From a virus: a DNA stretch of 27,246 nt. The DNA lies in IMG/VR virus record IMGVR_UViG_3300047667_000540, positions 1 through 27,246 of that record, one strand, 5' to 3'. How positions within the stretch are numbered: the first letter of the stretch is position 1; every line of letters begins with the position of its first letter. The notes under the pieces were generated by a model. The model did not search any database and was not told where the DNA came from. It saw nothing but the letters and a program-made list of their open reading frames with translations. Positions 1-8,931 of the stretch are shown here, in pieces. A program made the position numbers and the translations under genes.

Positions 1-3000
1 TCTTGAAAAGATTTACTTTCAGGATTATATTTTTTATTTATACGCTCTTGTACTTTAGCTCGCTGCTCATTACTCAATACATCGTTCATGAAACTATCTA
101 TAGTTTCTCTGCCTTCTGGAGTAAATAAACCGTTTTTACCTTTAAAAGCTCTACGAGTTAAAAAATGAGATAATTCATGAGATGCAGCACTTACGGCGCC
201 GTTTTTTAAAGCTTGATCTCTATTAACTAATATTACATTTTTATAAGTTTTACCTTTTATTATCATGGTTTCTTTAAACACAGCATCTGATGTATTATTA
301 AATCCATTTTCTGCAGCTATATCTATGTAATCTCCTTCTGGTAATTCCCTAAAATCTACATCTAAACCTGGAGCTTCTTTAGCCACATAATCTATATCAG
401 CTTGATATTCTCCAACCTCTATTTCTCTACCTTCACTTCCGAGCATCATCATCTCTTTACCTAGCTCGGTTATTCTTATATTATTCTCTTGTATTTGAGG
501 CTTGTATATTACATCTAAACTAGGATTGTCTTGTATTTTTTGCAACATCTCTAAGTTTTGTGTTTTTATTTTTCTAGCATCTAATATTTTTCCAAGAAAT
601 AAATCTTTTTTAGCTTGTATTTGCTTTGACTCTCCTTTAAATTGTTTATTAGCCTCTATAATAGCCTCTGAATATTCACCAAACTCTTTTTGCATTAAAA
701 TAAAAGCATGAGTATTTCTTTCTATGCCCATTTTTTCAGCCATAACAAGGTTTAAAGCTTCAACTGGAGTTCTAAAGTTGTATCCATTGTTTCCATCAGA
801 TACTGGTGTATCAGAAAACTTACCTATTTCTTTTAAATCTTTTACGCTCAGCTCTTGCCCTGATTGTATTTTTTTACTTATAATATCAATCTTAGCTTCA
901 GTTGTTTTTTGATTATTAGTTTGTGCAGCTATACTTTTCTTAGCTTGAACCACGTTGTTTTGTGTATTTAAAACGCTTGCTGCTAGTTTTAAAGCTTCAG
1001 TCTGTTTCTTAACTTCAGGAGAGTTCATTCGCGCTGAATTCATTTTATCAACGCCAAGCTCTTTCATTTTATTATTTAAAGCTTCTGCTATTTCTCCTGG
1101 GCTACTAAACTCTTTTACACCTAAAGTTTTAGATGCTTCTACTGTTTTTTGAGTTCTACTATCTATTGCTAATATTCTATTTTTAACGTCAGTGACTACA
1201 GATCCTCTCATGCTTAATGCAGAAAAAGCAACAACATCACCTACTAATTGATCTATATCTGTTAAATGCTTCATTGATTCTTTGAAGTCTAACTCATCTT
1301 GTTCAGTTTTGTTACTTGAGTACCAATTAATTCCTATATTAAGACCTTCAACACTTTTAGCTACACTAGTAGCTGAAACACCACCCAAGACCATTCTACC
1401 CGCAGCATTAGTAACAACACCAAGTCTTGTTCTAGCAAACTCTGAAAAATAAGGTAAGTATGTTAAAGCTGCTTTTTTAGTCATACCAGCTACAGCACTA
1501 TTACCAACACCAAAAGACACCGCGTCTGTGTTTGATATTTTTTCTCCGTTCCAGAGAAATCCACCAACCTCATTAGCAACATTCATAGTTATAAGTTCTT
1601 TAGTAGCACCGCTAAGCACGTTGTAAGTTCTTTTAACAGCTTGTGATTTACCTGAACCCATACTTTTAAAAAGCTTATCAATACTTGCTAAAGCAGGCTT
1701 CACACCATACATTTTGCCTCCTGCTTTAACTTTAACTCCTTTAGATGCATATATAGCCATAAGCAATGGAGCTATTCCACTTAAAGCATCTGTAGATATT
1801 TCTGGTATACTTGAATTGTTAACACCTTTATCTAATATAGTCTGATCAACTTGAAGGCCCGTGCTTCTAATAGCTTCTGCATAAACTGCTGCTGCTTCAG
1901 TAGGGCTACCGCCTACGTCTCCTAGTTCTCCAAAAGAGTCTGTTCTTAAATAATTTTCACCAGTAATACCTTTTTGAAGTCCAGCTAAACCTCTAGCAAG
2001 TAAAGGAGCTTCTTCTATTGTCATTAAGTTAGAATTAAGCTTAATAGCTCTATCTAAAGCAAGCAACTCAAAAAAAGCTTCATTGTGCTCTAAAGCTAGT
2101 GGATTTTTAGACATTATTTTAGTAATGTTTTTTCCTATAGATAAAAAATCTTTTTTTCTACCTGCATCAGAAACATCATCTAAGGCTCTATCTTTAGATC
2201 CAGTAAAATAATTTATTATATCATTAACAAAACCTTCATCTGTTTCTTTTATATCTTCATTATTTTTAGAAATATTCTCATCAATTGCTAGTAATTTAAA
2301 AAAAGCTTTTTTCCTAGCTTCTATTAAAACATCTACAGTAGGTGCTTTATCTTGAAGAGCATCAGTTTTTTCTTTAACTAAAGCAATATCTCCATCGCTT
2401 AAACCCATATCCCCTTCCTCTAATGGTGGTATAATGTTTTTTTCGTCTATAGAAACACCTATTAAATTACCATTTTCATCATAAGCCTTGTCTCCTGCAT
2501 TAGCTTCTTTTCTTAATATTTTTTCTTTTAGTTTTTCAGATAATTCTCCTGTTTTTTTGTATTCATCAAATATTTTTCTTTCAGAAGTTGTAAACTGTCC
2601 TTTATCAAATCTTTTTGTAAATTTATCAATAGTTATTTGAGCGCCTTCAGATAATTCTCCTGTTTTATAATAAACATTTAGATCATTAGCTTTGGAATCT
2701 TTATTTTTAAAGTTATTTAAAATAGACAAATTTGCTTCAACAAAAGCATCTTCATCTACAGCTAAGCTATTACGTATTTTTGAAGCAGATCTATTATTTA
2801 ACTCTTTACGTATAGGCGCAAGAATATTGTTAGGATCCACTTCTTTTGGATTACCAAATATATTTAAATCTTCAGTATCTACCATAACAAAACCACTACC
2901 TTGACTTTCAATCTTGCTCTTGAATCTACCAGGATAATACTTCTCTAACTCTTTAAATCCATCAGCATCTACAAGCTCAAATGGATCTTTTTTATCTTCA

Positions 3001-3593
3001 TTATTTGGGTCTTGTTTTTCTTTGGTTTCTGCATCTTGTATTATCTTGTATATAGCTGGATTACTAGTTACATAGTCATCTAGATAAGCTTTGTTGTAAT
3101 TATCTGAAGAACTAACTGTGTAATTTACGTTTGGATCTTTTATTAAATCTTCTTGATCTATTTCAATATTAGCTTGAGTATTAGCCTTTACGTCTTCAGA
3201 CAATAGTCCAGTTGGATTATTGTTTATAGGCGCTTTTTCTTCAGGATTAGCTTGACTATATTTCCACTCTTTATATGCTATTTTCTCTTCACTGTATTCA
3301 GGTAAAGTAGAATAATAAAACTCTCCTTTATTAGGATTAAAAGGTTGTTTTTCATCTGGTGAATCCAAAAAACCACCTGCCAATGTTGATTCCGTAGCTG
3401 CTAACTGTTCTGTCGCCACAGGTGCAGCATTCTCTACAACGACTTTCTCCTTTTTTTCAACAACTTCTTCAGTTTTTAATTGTCCACCTACTGTAGATAT
3501 ATACTCTTCAACTTCCATTTCAGATGCCGCAGCAGCTTCTTGAATTTCAGATAATGAAATTTCTTCTCCGTCTATAATGTAAACTTCTTCCAT
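1..3593 (-). CDS. Very large probable internal virion (cargo) protein with HExxH metallopeptidase motif, partial
   Basis: An uninterrupted reading frame starts at ATG 3593 and stays open to the window edge, giving at least 1197 residues without a stop. It starts 2 bases after the stop of the 615-aa gene, behind the leader AAATTTAATT. The N-terminus is acidic (about residues 1-65: DGEEISLSEI, then EVEEYIS, then a Glu/Lys-rich stretch). The middle is mostly helical with hydrophobic patches near residues 600-750 (for example APLLMAIYASKG). An HELSH motif sits at residues 1139-1143 in the context VSAASHELSHFLTRR, matching the HExxH zinc-binding signature of zincin peptidases; the third zinc ligand may lie outside the window. 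Position as the last and largest gene after gp14-like and 615-aa proteins parallels T7 gp16 or crAss-like cargo proteins. The cargo role is inference from position and size; the peptidase role is inferred from one motif. Confidence 0.8.
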   Translation of the reverse strand, partial: MEEVYIIDGEEISLSEIQEAAAASEMEVEEYISTVGGQLKTEEVVEKKEKVVVENAAPVATEQLAATESTLAGGFLDSPDEKQPFNPNKGEFYYSTLPEYSEEKIAYKEWKYSQANPEEKAPINNNPTGLLSEDVKANTQANIEIDQEDLIKDPNVNYTVSSSDNYNKAYLDDYVTSNPAIYKIIQDAETKEKQDPNNEDKKDPFELVDADGFKELEKYYPGRFKSKIESQGSGFVMVDTEDLNIFGNPKEVDPNNILAPIRKELNNRSASKIRNSLAVDEDAFVEANLSILNNFKNKDSKANDLNVYYKTGELSEGAQITIDKFTKRFDKGQFTTSERKIFDEYKKTGELSEKLKEKILRKEANAGDKAYDENGNLIGVSIDEKNIIPPLEEGDMGLSDGDIALVKEKTDALQDKAPTVDVLIEARKKAFFKLLAIDENISKNNEDIKETDEGFVNDIINYFTGSKDRALDDVSDAGRKKDFLSIGKNITKIMSKNPLALEHNEAFFELLALDRAIKLNSNLMTIEEAPLLARGLAGLQKGITGENYLRTDSFGELGDVGGSPTEAAAVYAEAIRSTGLQVDQTILDKGVNNSSIPEISTDALSGIAPLLMAIYASKGVKVKAGGKMYGVKPALASIDKLFKSMGSGKSQAVKRTYNVLSGATKELITMNVANEVGGFLWNGEKISNTDAVSFGVGNSAVAGMTKKAALTYLPYFSEFARTRLGVVTNAAGRMVLGGVSATSVAKSVEGLNIGINWYSSNKTEQDELDFKESMKHLTDIDQLVGDVVAFSALSMRGSVVTDVKNRILAIDSRTQKTVEASKTLGVKEFSSPGEIAEALNNKMKELGVDKMNSARMNSPEVKKQTEALKLAASVLNTQNNVVQAKKSIAAQTNNQKTTEAKIDIISKKIQSGQELSVKDLKEIGKFSDTPVSDGNNGYNFRTPVEALNLVMAEKMGIERNTHAFILMQKEFGEYSEAIIEANKQFKGESKQIQAKKDLFLGKILDARKIKTQNLEMLQKIQDNPSLDVIYKPQIQENNIRITELGKEMMMLGSEGREIEVGEYQADIDYVAKEAPGLDVDFRELPEGDYIDIAAENGFNNTSDAVFKETMIIKGKTYKNVILVNRDQALKNGAVSAASHELSHFLTRRAFKGKNGLFTPEGRETIDSFMNDVLSNEQRAKVQERINKKYNPESKSFQ

Positions 3594-3595
3594 AA

Positions 3596-5443
3596 TTAAA
3601 TTTTAGTAATAATCCATTTGCCTTTATTCTTTCCTGTGCCTGCAACTACATTACCGGATCCTAACTTGAATCTAGCATTGGCCGCGGCTTCTTTAGTATC
3701 ATAAGTTTTAACGTTCTCCACACCAATGTTTTTCAACATATACGATTGCTCTGGAGGAGTAATACCAGCTCCAGTAGCTAACGTTGTAGTTATATCTGCA
3801 TTACTCATACTACCAGTTTGATCTTTAGTTATATGCATTCCAAGACGAGGTACGTAAGCTTGTTGTTGTATACCTTGTGCAGATGATCCTGCTTTTTTAT
3901 TTGGAACAAGAGTTACCATATAAACACCTTGATCTTCTATATTACTAGGGACATCTGTGGTTGGATAATTTCTTTTAACCAATTCTATATAATCTTTTCC
4001 TGTCATATACTCTCTATTAGCAGGGAAATTTGTGCCTAAACCGTTTATTTTATTATTATTTAAGTCTTTAGCAATTGCCGAAGCTTTACTTTGATGCAAA
4101 GCTGGATCATAAACACCAGCTGAGTTATTAACTGGCATTAAAGAAATATCACTACTACGTGAAACTAATTTACTAAAAGTAGGTTTATTTGCATTCATCA
4201 TTAATTTATCTTTCTCGGTGAGTTGACCTGTAACTTTACCAGTTGAATCTTTTTCTCCAACAACATTTTTTTCTAATAATTCATTATCTTGAGGTGAAAG
4301 CAGTTCAGAATAATAATTAGCTAACCCAACTCTAGCTGTTTCATTTGCTTTGCTAGTTAAAAATTCTTTATCTTTTTCATCTACCACTCCGTCCTTGGTT
4401 AAGTCACCATATTTTTTTCCAAAATCTTCATTACTCATAGAATTTATTTGCTTAATTTCTCTCCATGATATTTCACCTTCCACAATAGGATTACCATCGT
4501 TATCTCTTAAAAAACCACCTCTCCACAGTTGATCCCATTTTTTTTCAAATCCAGGAGAATTAATATCTACGTCTAATCTTTTTGAGTATTTTCCTAATAA
4601 ATCATTTTTTACTTGAGTTGGGTCGTACTTTTTTTCTTTTGTTTCTATCCATTTTTTACTTCCTTTATCCCAAATCTTGTTTGTCTCTACAGTAGGCTCA
4701 AACAACTCACTTAAACCAGGCATGCCTTTAGCACCGTTCCAATTATTACCTAAACTTTTTTGAAGCAAGTCATCTTCACCAATACTAGTAAACCAATCAT
4801 TGCCTTGAGCATTATTAGCAACATCAGCAGATAAATTTTCTGTATCGTTTCTTGTTATAATACCATTTTTATCTACATTAGTTGCATTTAAAATAACATT
4901 TCCACTTTCGTCTGTATCAAATTCAAAACTACTATATTGATCATTTTGAATATTTTGAGAAAAAGCGTATTTTTCGTTAGAACTACCTCTTGTAACTCTA
5001 CCAAGATCAATATCTTGATCAACAGCGTCTTGATTAGCTCCTATAGCACTTCCTGACTCATTACTTAAAACAGCCCAAGAACCTATATCTTGTAATACTC
5101 TTCTGTCTCTAGCCACTTTCAATCTAAACTCATTTCTAAGTTCAGGAGTTCCTCCAGACCCAAAAGCTTTTTCATGAAATACTGCTTGTTCTGTAGCTAA
5201 TTTTCCTACTAATTTAGAAGCGCCATCATTCCAAGCGGCTTTACCTGATTTAGTTTGTGCCTCGTAGTCTGTAAAAAAATCATTAGCAAATTGTTGGCCT
5301 TCTTTAACAAGTGCGGAACGTTGTTTGTTTTTTTCTTGTTGTTTTTTTGCTGTTAAATTTGTTATTTGAGCTATTTGTTGAGCTACTCTAGCATTGTGGG
5401 CGCTAGCATGTTCTGCTGCTTTGGTTATATAAGTTAATGCCAT
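3596..5443 (-). CDS. Probable internal virion protein, 615 aa
   Basis: The gene starts 2 bases after the stop of the 295-aa gene with leader AAAAAATATAAAT directly before ATG, and is followed after 2 bases by the giant gene. I do not recognise a named family. The N-terminal 60 residues look helical and rich in Ala, Gln and Lys. The centre is hydrophilic, rich in Asp, Asn and Lys. Residues 347-358 read DLTKDGVVDEKD, which fits the calcium-loop pattern of dockerin/EF-hand repeats (Asp at 1, 5, 9 and 12, Gly at 6). A looser copy, NVDKNGIITRND, lies nearer the N-terminus. No signal peptide or membrane segment is visible. Its place between a gp14-like protein and a giant protein corresponds to T7 gp15, so an ejected internal protein is the best inference; a structural tail component is the alternative. 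Confidence 0.85.
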   Translation of the reverse strand: MALTYITKAAEHASAHNARVAQQIAQITNLTAKKQQEKNKQRSALVKEGQQFANDFFTDYEAQTKSGKAAWNDGASKLVGKLATEQAVFHEKAFGSGGTPELRNEFRLKVARDRRVLQDIGSWAVLSNESGSAIGANQDAVDQDIDLGRVTRGSSNEKYAFSQNIQNDQYSSFEFDTDESGNVILNATNVDKNGIITRNDTENLSADVANNAQGNDWFTSIGEDDLLQKSLGNNWNGAKGMPGLSELFEPTVETNKIWDKGSKKWIETKEKKYDPTQVKNDLLGKYSKRLDVDINSPGFEKKWDQLWRGGFLRDNDGNPIVEGEISWREIKQINSMSNEDFGKKYGDLTKDGVVDEKDKEFLTSKANETARVGLANYYSELLSPQDNELLEKNVVGEKDSTGKVTGQLTEKDKLMMNANKPTFSKLVSRSSDISLMPVNNSAGVYDPALHQSKASAIAKDLNNNKINGLGTNFPANREYMTGKDYIELVKRNYPTTDVPSNIEDQGVYMVTLVPNKKAGSSAQGIQQQAYVPRLGMHITKDQTGSMSNADITTTLATGAGITPPEQSYMLKNIGVENVKTYDTKEAAANARFKLGSGNVVAGTGKNKGKWIITKI

Positions 5444-5445
5444 AT

Positions 5446-6333
5446 TTATATTTTTTCAAATTTAACATCAATACCTGAGTAATCAACTAAATCATATCCA
5501 TATTTGTCTTTTAGTATTGAATCTTTAGATAATTTAGGATCGTTAGACATAACGCCTTTATATTTACCATGTCCGTAGTTTTTGTTTATATATTCAAAAG
5601 TATATATTTTTAATCCACTTTTAGATTTTCCTACTTCTTTTATGTTTTCTTTTAATCTTATATCACTGCCAGCCAGTGCTGTTCCTACATTAGAAACTGT
5701 GCCAACCACAGCTTCCGTAGCAGCGTCTCCGTAAGCAACCTTTTGTTGTGTATAAAAATCTTCTTTTTCTTCTACTCTAGCTAAGTCAGCTGAGTCTCTA
5801 GCCTCTTGTCTATTATATGCATTACCCTCTTCTCCTATAGCTGATTTTTCTAAATTCATTCTTTGTTGGTTAGCTGCTGCTTCTCCAACCGCTTTTTGTT
5901 TAGCGTTTGAAGTTTCTTGCTGTTCAATAGTTGCTGCTATTCCTTTTTTACTCTGCATTGCTGCTCTAGCTAAAGCTGTTGCACCGCCAGCAGATGCCCC
6001 TGATGAAACCATAGCATCTAGTGTATTTGCTAAAGCCATATCGGTTTGTTCTGCTTGAAACTCAGCTGCCGCTGTAGATACCGCTAAATTAGCATACGGA
6101 TTGTTAACTTGAGCTTTTAAAGCTCTAATGTCAGCTGCTTGATTTAAAACAGGTTGCCTATTAGCTCTCATTTGAGTGGCTTCAGCTTCTCTTTTGGCTG
6201 ATTCTGCTGCTGCTTCTTTTTCTTTTTTCTTATTAGAAGCAAAAGATATAGCTCCAGATATTAAAGCTGCACTACCTCCTATTATTGCTGCAACTCCAAC
6301 AGTTGCTTCCATGTAAATTATTTCTAATATCAT
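5446..6333 (-). CDS. T7 gp14-like internal virion protein with short C-terminal S74 chaperone-like domain
   Basis: The start ATG at 6333 overlaps the TGA of the cupin-like gene (ATGA), suggesting translational coupling; a second ATG at 6312 is possible. A hydrophobic Gly/Ala-rich segment at about residues 12-31 is followed by a Lys/Glu-rich stretch and a long Ala/Gln-rich helical region to about 215. This resembles T7 internal protein gp14, which has a hydrophobic N-terminus and an Ala-rich helical body and joins the ejection conduit. From Ser223-Asp224 the C-terminus reads SDIRLKENIKEVGKSKSG, then IYTFEY and YKGVMSND, the start of the peptidase S74 (intramolecular chaperone) domain; the Ser-Asp pair matches the self-cleavage site known in endosialidase tails. 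Only about 72 residues follow, far shorter than a full chaperone domain. Whether it still cleaves is unknown. Confidence 0.85.
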   Translation of the reverse strand: MILEIIYMEATVGVAAIIGGSAALISGAISFASNKKKEKEAAAESAKREAEATQMRANRQPVLNQAADIRALKAQVNNPYANLAVSTAAAEFQAEQTDMALANTLDAMVSSGASAGGATALARAAMQSKKGIAATIEQQETSNAKQKAVGEAAANQQRMNLEKSAIGEEGNAYNRQEARDSADLARVEEKEDFYTQQKVAYGDAATEAVVGTVSNVGTALAGSDIRLKENIKEVGKSKSGLKIYTFEYINKNYGHGKYKGVMSNDPKLSKDSILKDKYGYDLVDYSGIDVKFEKI

Positions 6334-6827
6334 ATTTTTAATTTTGGATGATTATAATCTTTACTAGTAACATCATTAATTACATCCTCTACTTTAGTTT
6401 TGTTAGTAGGATGCACAGTTACCCATACACATTCTTCATGTATATATAAAATTCTTTGTGTTCCTGGCTTAGTCATGCCGTGGCAAGGTCCTTCAAGAAG
6501 TTCTAAACCCTTGTCTGATATTACAGTGCATCTACCTGACATAACAAAAAACGGATGCTCAACCAGGTGTATGGCACTTAGATATATCATATCTTTAGGC
6601 ATGGTAATTTTTCTTATGTAAGTTCCATCACCAAAACTATGTTCAAGATTAGCTCCATTTACAGTGTCAAAAGGATCATCTTCTATATAAGATTTTCTAA
6701 CAACTGAACCACTATAATCTCTTATTTGTTTTTGAAACTTAGATATTCTATTTCTAAAATCAACAGTACTCATTTTCCCTGCTTCTTTAATAATAATATC
6801 TAAATTTTCATCTGCTTTATTATTCAT
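6330..6827 (-). CDS. Cupin-like small phage protein
   Basis: A 165-aa protein whose second half has a cupin (double-stranded beta-helix) pattern. DGTYIRKI at about residues 67-74 is followed by the first motif with His87, His91 and a Gly turn (AIHLVEHPFFVMSGR), then KPGTQRILYIHEECVWVTVH at about 120-139 with His130 and His139 as second-motif candidates. Small proteins of this type are frequent in tailed-phage structural clusters, often annotated as cupin or RmlC-like; their role is not established. It is the first gene after the nozzle-type proteins and overlaps the 295-aa gene by ATGA. Its leader is an (ATTAA)-type pentamer repeat that includes the stop codon of the preceding gene. Metal binding is possible but not shown. 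Confidence 0.8.
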   Translation of the reverse strand: MNNKADENLDIIIKEAGKMSTVDFRNRISKFQKQIRDYSGSVVRKSYIEDDPFDTVNGANLEHSFGDGTYIRKITMPKDMIYLSAIHLVEHPFFVMSGRCTVISDKGLELLEGPCHGMTKPGTQRILYIHEECVWVTVHPTNKTKVEDVINDVTSKDYNHPKLKI

Positions 6828-6830
6828 TTA

Positions 6831-6845
6831 TTTAATTTAATTTAA
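6831..6845 (-). repeat. Three tandem TTTAA pentamers before the cupin-like gene
   Basis: On the plus strand TTTAA is repeated three times, ending 3 bases upstream of the ATG of the 165-aa gene. The repeat also contains the TAA stop of the 683-aa gene. It supplies the A/T-only leader in place of a Shine-Dalgarno sequence. The repeat itself is seen directly; a translational role is inference. Confidence 0.5.
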
Positions 6846-8893
6846 TACCCAGAAGACATCATGTATTCACTGCTAGCCGCCCATAATTCTTTTGGTCCAC
6901 CTTTTTGTGTTGTGTTATCTGTTTTAATTTTTACAGTTGCAAAATAACCTTTTATACCAGTAATACTATCTCCAAATCTAACTTCACCAGGAGCCGCTAA
7001 TGAATTAGATACCAGGTTAGCTACGTATTTATTTTCTTTTCTATCAAATCCGGCTCTAAAAGGAACTCCTCCTTGAATATATAATCCTTCATCATAACTG
7101 TGAATAGAATTAGTAACGTCTTGAGTGTTTATATAATTAGCGTTAGGTCCTAAATTAGGTTCTGTAAAACCAGACTTAAAAGATTCAACTTCCCAACCGT
7201 TACTACCTTCGTATTCTATATTTTTAAAAACTTTAACGCTTGAAGCTGAAGGATTAAAAACGAAAGTTACAGTTGAAGGGTTGTATGTTTCGTAATAAAA
7301 ACCTCTATTATTAATTACAGTTTCATCATAGTGCTCATATAGCTCTGACTGAGTAAACGTATAAAAATTATTTTTTAAACTACTCATTAAGCTAGGTTTA
7401 TAGCTAGCAAAACTAACCCATCCATTTATAGACTCATCAAAAGTTAGTGTCTTATAAGTGCTTTCTTTTTTGTTGTCTACATGTGAAGGCGTTAACTGCA
7501 TAGACATAACATAATTTTTATTATGAATATCCCAACCACCTATTGCTCTTGGTTTTATTGGACTTGTAAATCTAAAAGTAGTTCCAGATGAATAGCTTCC
7601 AATAAATTCAGATAAATAAACCTCTGTAGTAGTAGCTCCAATAATAACTTGACTTACAAAACCATCTAAATTTCCACTTGACCCGTTTGCTGCTGAAAAA
7701 GAAACATTCATACCTGTTGTTAGATTTGTTAATTCAAATCCATCTGCTGTTATGCTTGAGTTAGTTAAAGTTATAACAATATTAGTTGTTTCTACACTAG
7801 AAACACCTACCACTACGTAATTAGAGTTGTCATCAACTATCAAAGCTAGCTCATCTCTAAAATAATCTGTCATGCCATAAGCACTTATCTCAGTAAGGCC
7901 ATCACCAGACAGTCTCATTATAGCGTTTCTATCTCTATCTGAAAAGTATTTTCTATATCCGTAAACAGCAAAACTCTCTGGGTTATTACTTATACCATAC
8001 TCTCCTTTGTAAGGAACTATTTGGCCTAAAACTTTAGCTCCAGCTTGAGTCTGAGTACCACCCTCGGTTGTATATATTGTATCTTTATCTATTAAAGCTC
8101 TACTTATTTTATTTTCTTGAAATACTATTAAATTAGTGTCTTCAGAATAAGTTTTTTGAATAGAACCATTTTGAGGATCTGCAGATCTAACTAAGTCTTC
8201 AGCAACTGAGAAAACGTTTGTATTGTTAATACCTGTTCTAGAATTATAAAGTCCAGAATATATTAATGAATTAAATCTATTTTGCTGCTGAGGCTCAGGT
8301 TCGTTAACATAAGCTTTAACACCTTTATCCGTAGATGTATTATTGTAACCACCTCTGATCCTCGACTCTTCTACGTACCAACTATAATTATTAAAACCTC
8401 TATAGTCTAATGTACACTCTAAAACAGGTGTTGCTGCTGTTGTATTTGGTATTGTAAACTTTAAAATATCACCAGGTTCGTAATCCACGCCCGTGGTTGT
8501 ACATTCAAGACCAACTACTTCTCCAAAAACAACTACATTATTAACATCTTCTACTGAGGCTACAGTAATAGTAAACAACGCATCACTGCCATTAGTAACA
8601 GAAGCTGACAAAGGCGCTTGATCAACATATATATGATCTGCCGCAGGAATTAAGAGAGCATTTTTTTTACCTGAGCTTATGTTTCTTTCAAAACCATTTG
8701 GCCTTTGGTTTAATTCAATAGAGTTTGTTGTACCAGGATAGCCGATACCAGGTGATATAGCCATACCAGCAGGTGTTGTTAAATACCCATTTACACCATC
8801 AGGTATAACAGCCAACACGTCGTCCATGTTTGTATCTATTAATTTTTTTAGTAAATAAGTATTAAACCAATCTACTTCTATAACTGTAGCCAT
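6842..8893 (-). CDS. Tail nozzle/muzzle-type structural protein, C-terminal partner, 683 aa
   Basis: The start is chosen at the ATG preceded by ATAATATAAAT. Around residues 275-350 the protein has the block LIVFQENKI, then YKGEYGISNNPESFAVYGYR, then KYFSDRDRNAIMRLSGDGLT and ISAYGM. This is the conserved part of large podovirus and crAss-like tail proteins of the T7 gp12 (nozzle, or muzzle) kind. Further on, FYTFTQSELYEHYDE and KVFKNIEYEGSNGW belong to the same family. An inserted beta module with the pattern G-x-x-Y-x-x-GD lies at about residues 95-160 (GVDYEPGDILKF). It follows the 1836-aa gene, which carries the N-terminal hallmarks of the same class, so the two may be one ancestral protein encoded in two genes. 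Expected location: the distal tail tube or nozzle. Confidence 0.85.
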   Translation of the reverse strand: MATVIEVDWFNTYLLKKLIDTNMDDVLAVIPDGVNGYLTTPAGMAISPGIGYPGTTNSIELNQRPNGFERNISSGKKNALLIPAADHIYVDQAPLSASVTNGSDALFTITVASVEDVNNVVVFGEVVGLECTTTGVDYEPGDILKFTIPNTTAATPVLECTLDYRGFNNYSWYVEESRIRGGYNNTSTDKGVKAYVNEPEPQQQNRFNSLIYSGLYNSRTGINNTNVFSVAEDLVRSADPQNGSIQKTYSEDTNLIVFQENKISRALIDKDTIYTTEGGTQTQAGAKVLGQIVPYKGEYGISNNPESFAVYGYRKYFSDRDRNAIMRLSGDGLTEISAYGMTDYFRDELALIVDDNSNYVVVGVSSVETTNIVITLTNSSITADGFELTNLTTGMNVSFSAANGSSGNLDGFVSQVIIGATTTEVYLSEFIGSYSSGTTFRFTSPIKPRAIGGWDIHNKNYVMSMQLTPSHVDNKKESTYKTLTFDESINGWVSFASYKPSLMSSLKNNFYTFTQSELYEHYDETVINNRGFYYETYNPSTVTFVFNPSASSVKVFKNIEYEGSNGWEVESFKSGFTEPNLGPNANYINTQDVTNSIHSYDEGLYIQGGVPFRAGFDRKENKYVANLVSNSLAAPGEVRFGDSITGIKGYFATVKIKTDNTTQKGGPKELWAASSEYMMSSGY

Positions 8894-8931
8894 ATTTATA
8901 TTATTACTTGTTTATTTATTTTATTACTTAA

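Noticed and set aside
502-1152. Plus-strand open frames of 62-69 aa opposite the giant gene
   Set aside because: They lie fully antisense to a continuous long reading frame, have low-complexity Ser/Phe/Leu composition typical of the reverse of A/T-rich coding sequence, and have no gene-like leaders.
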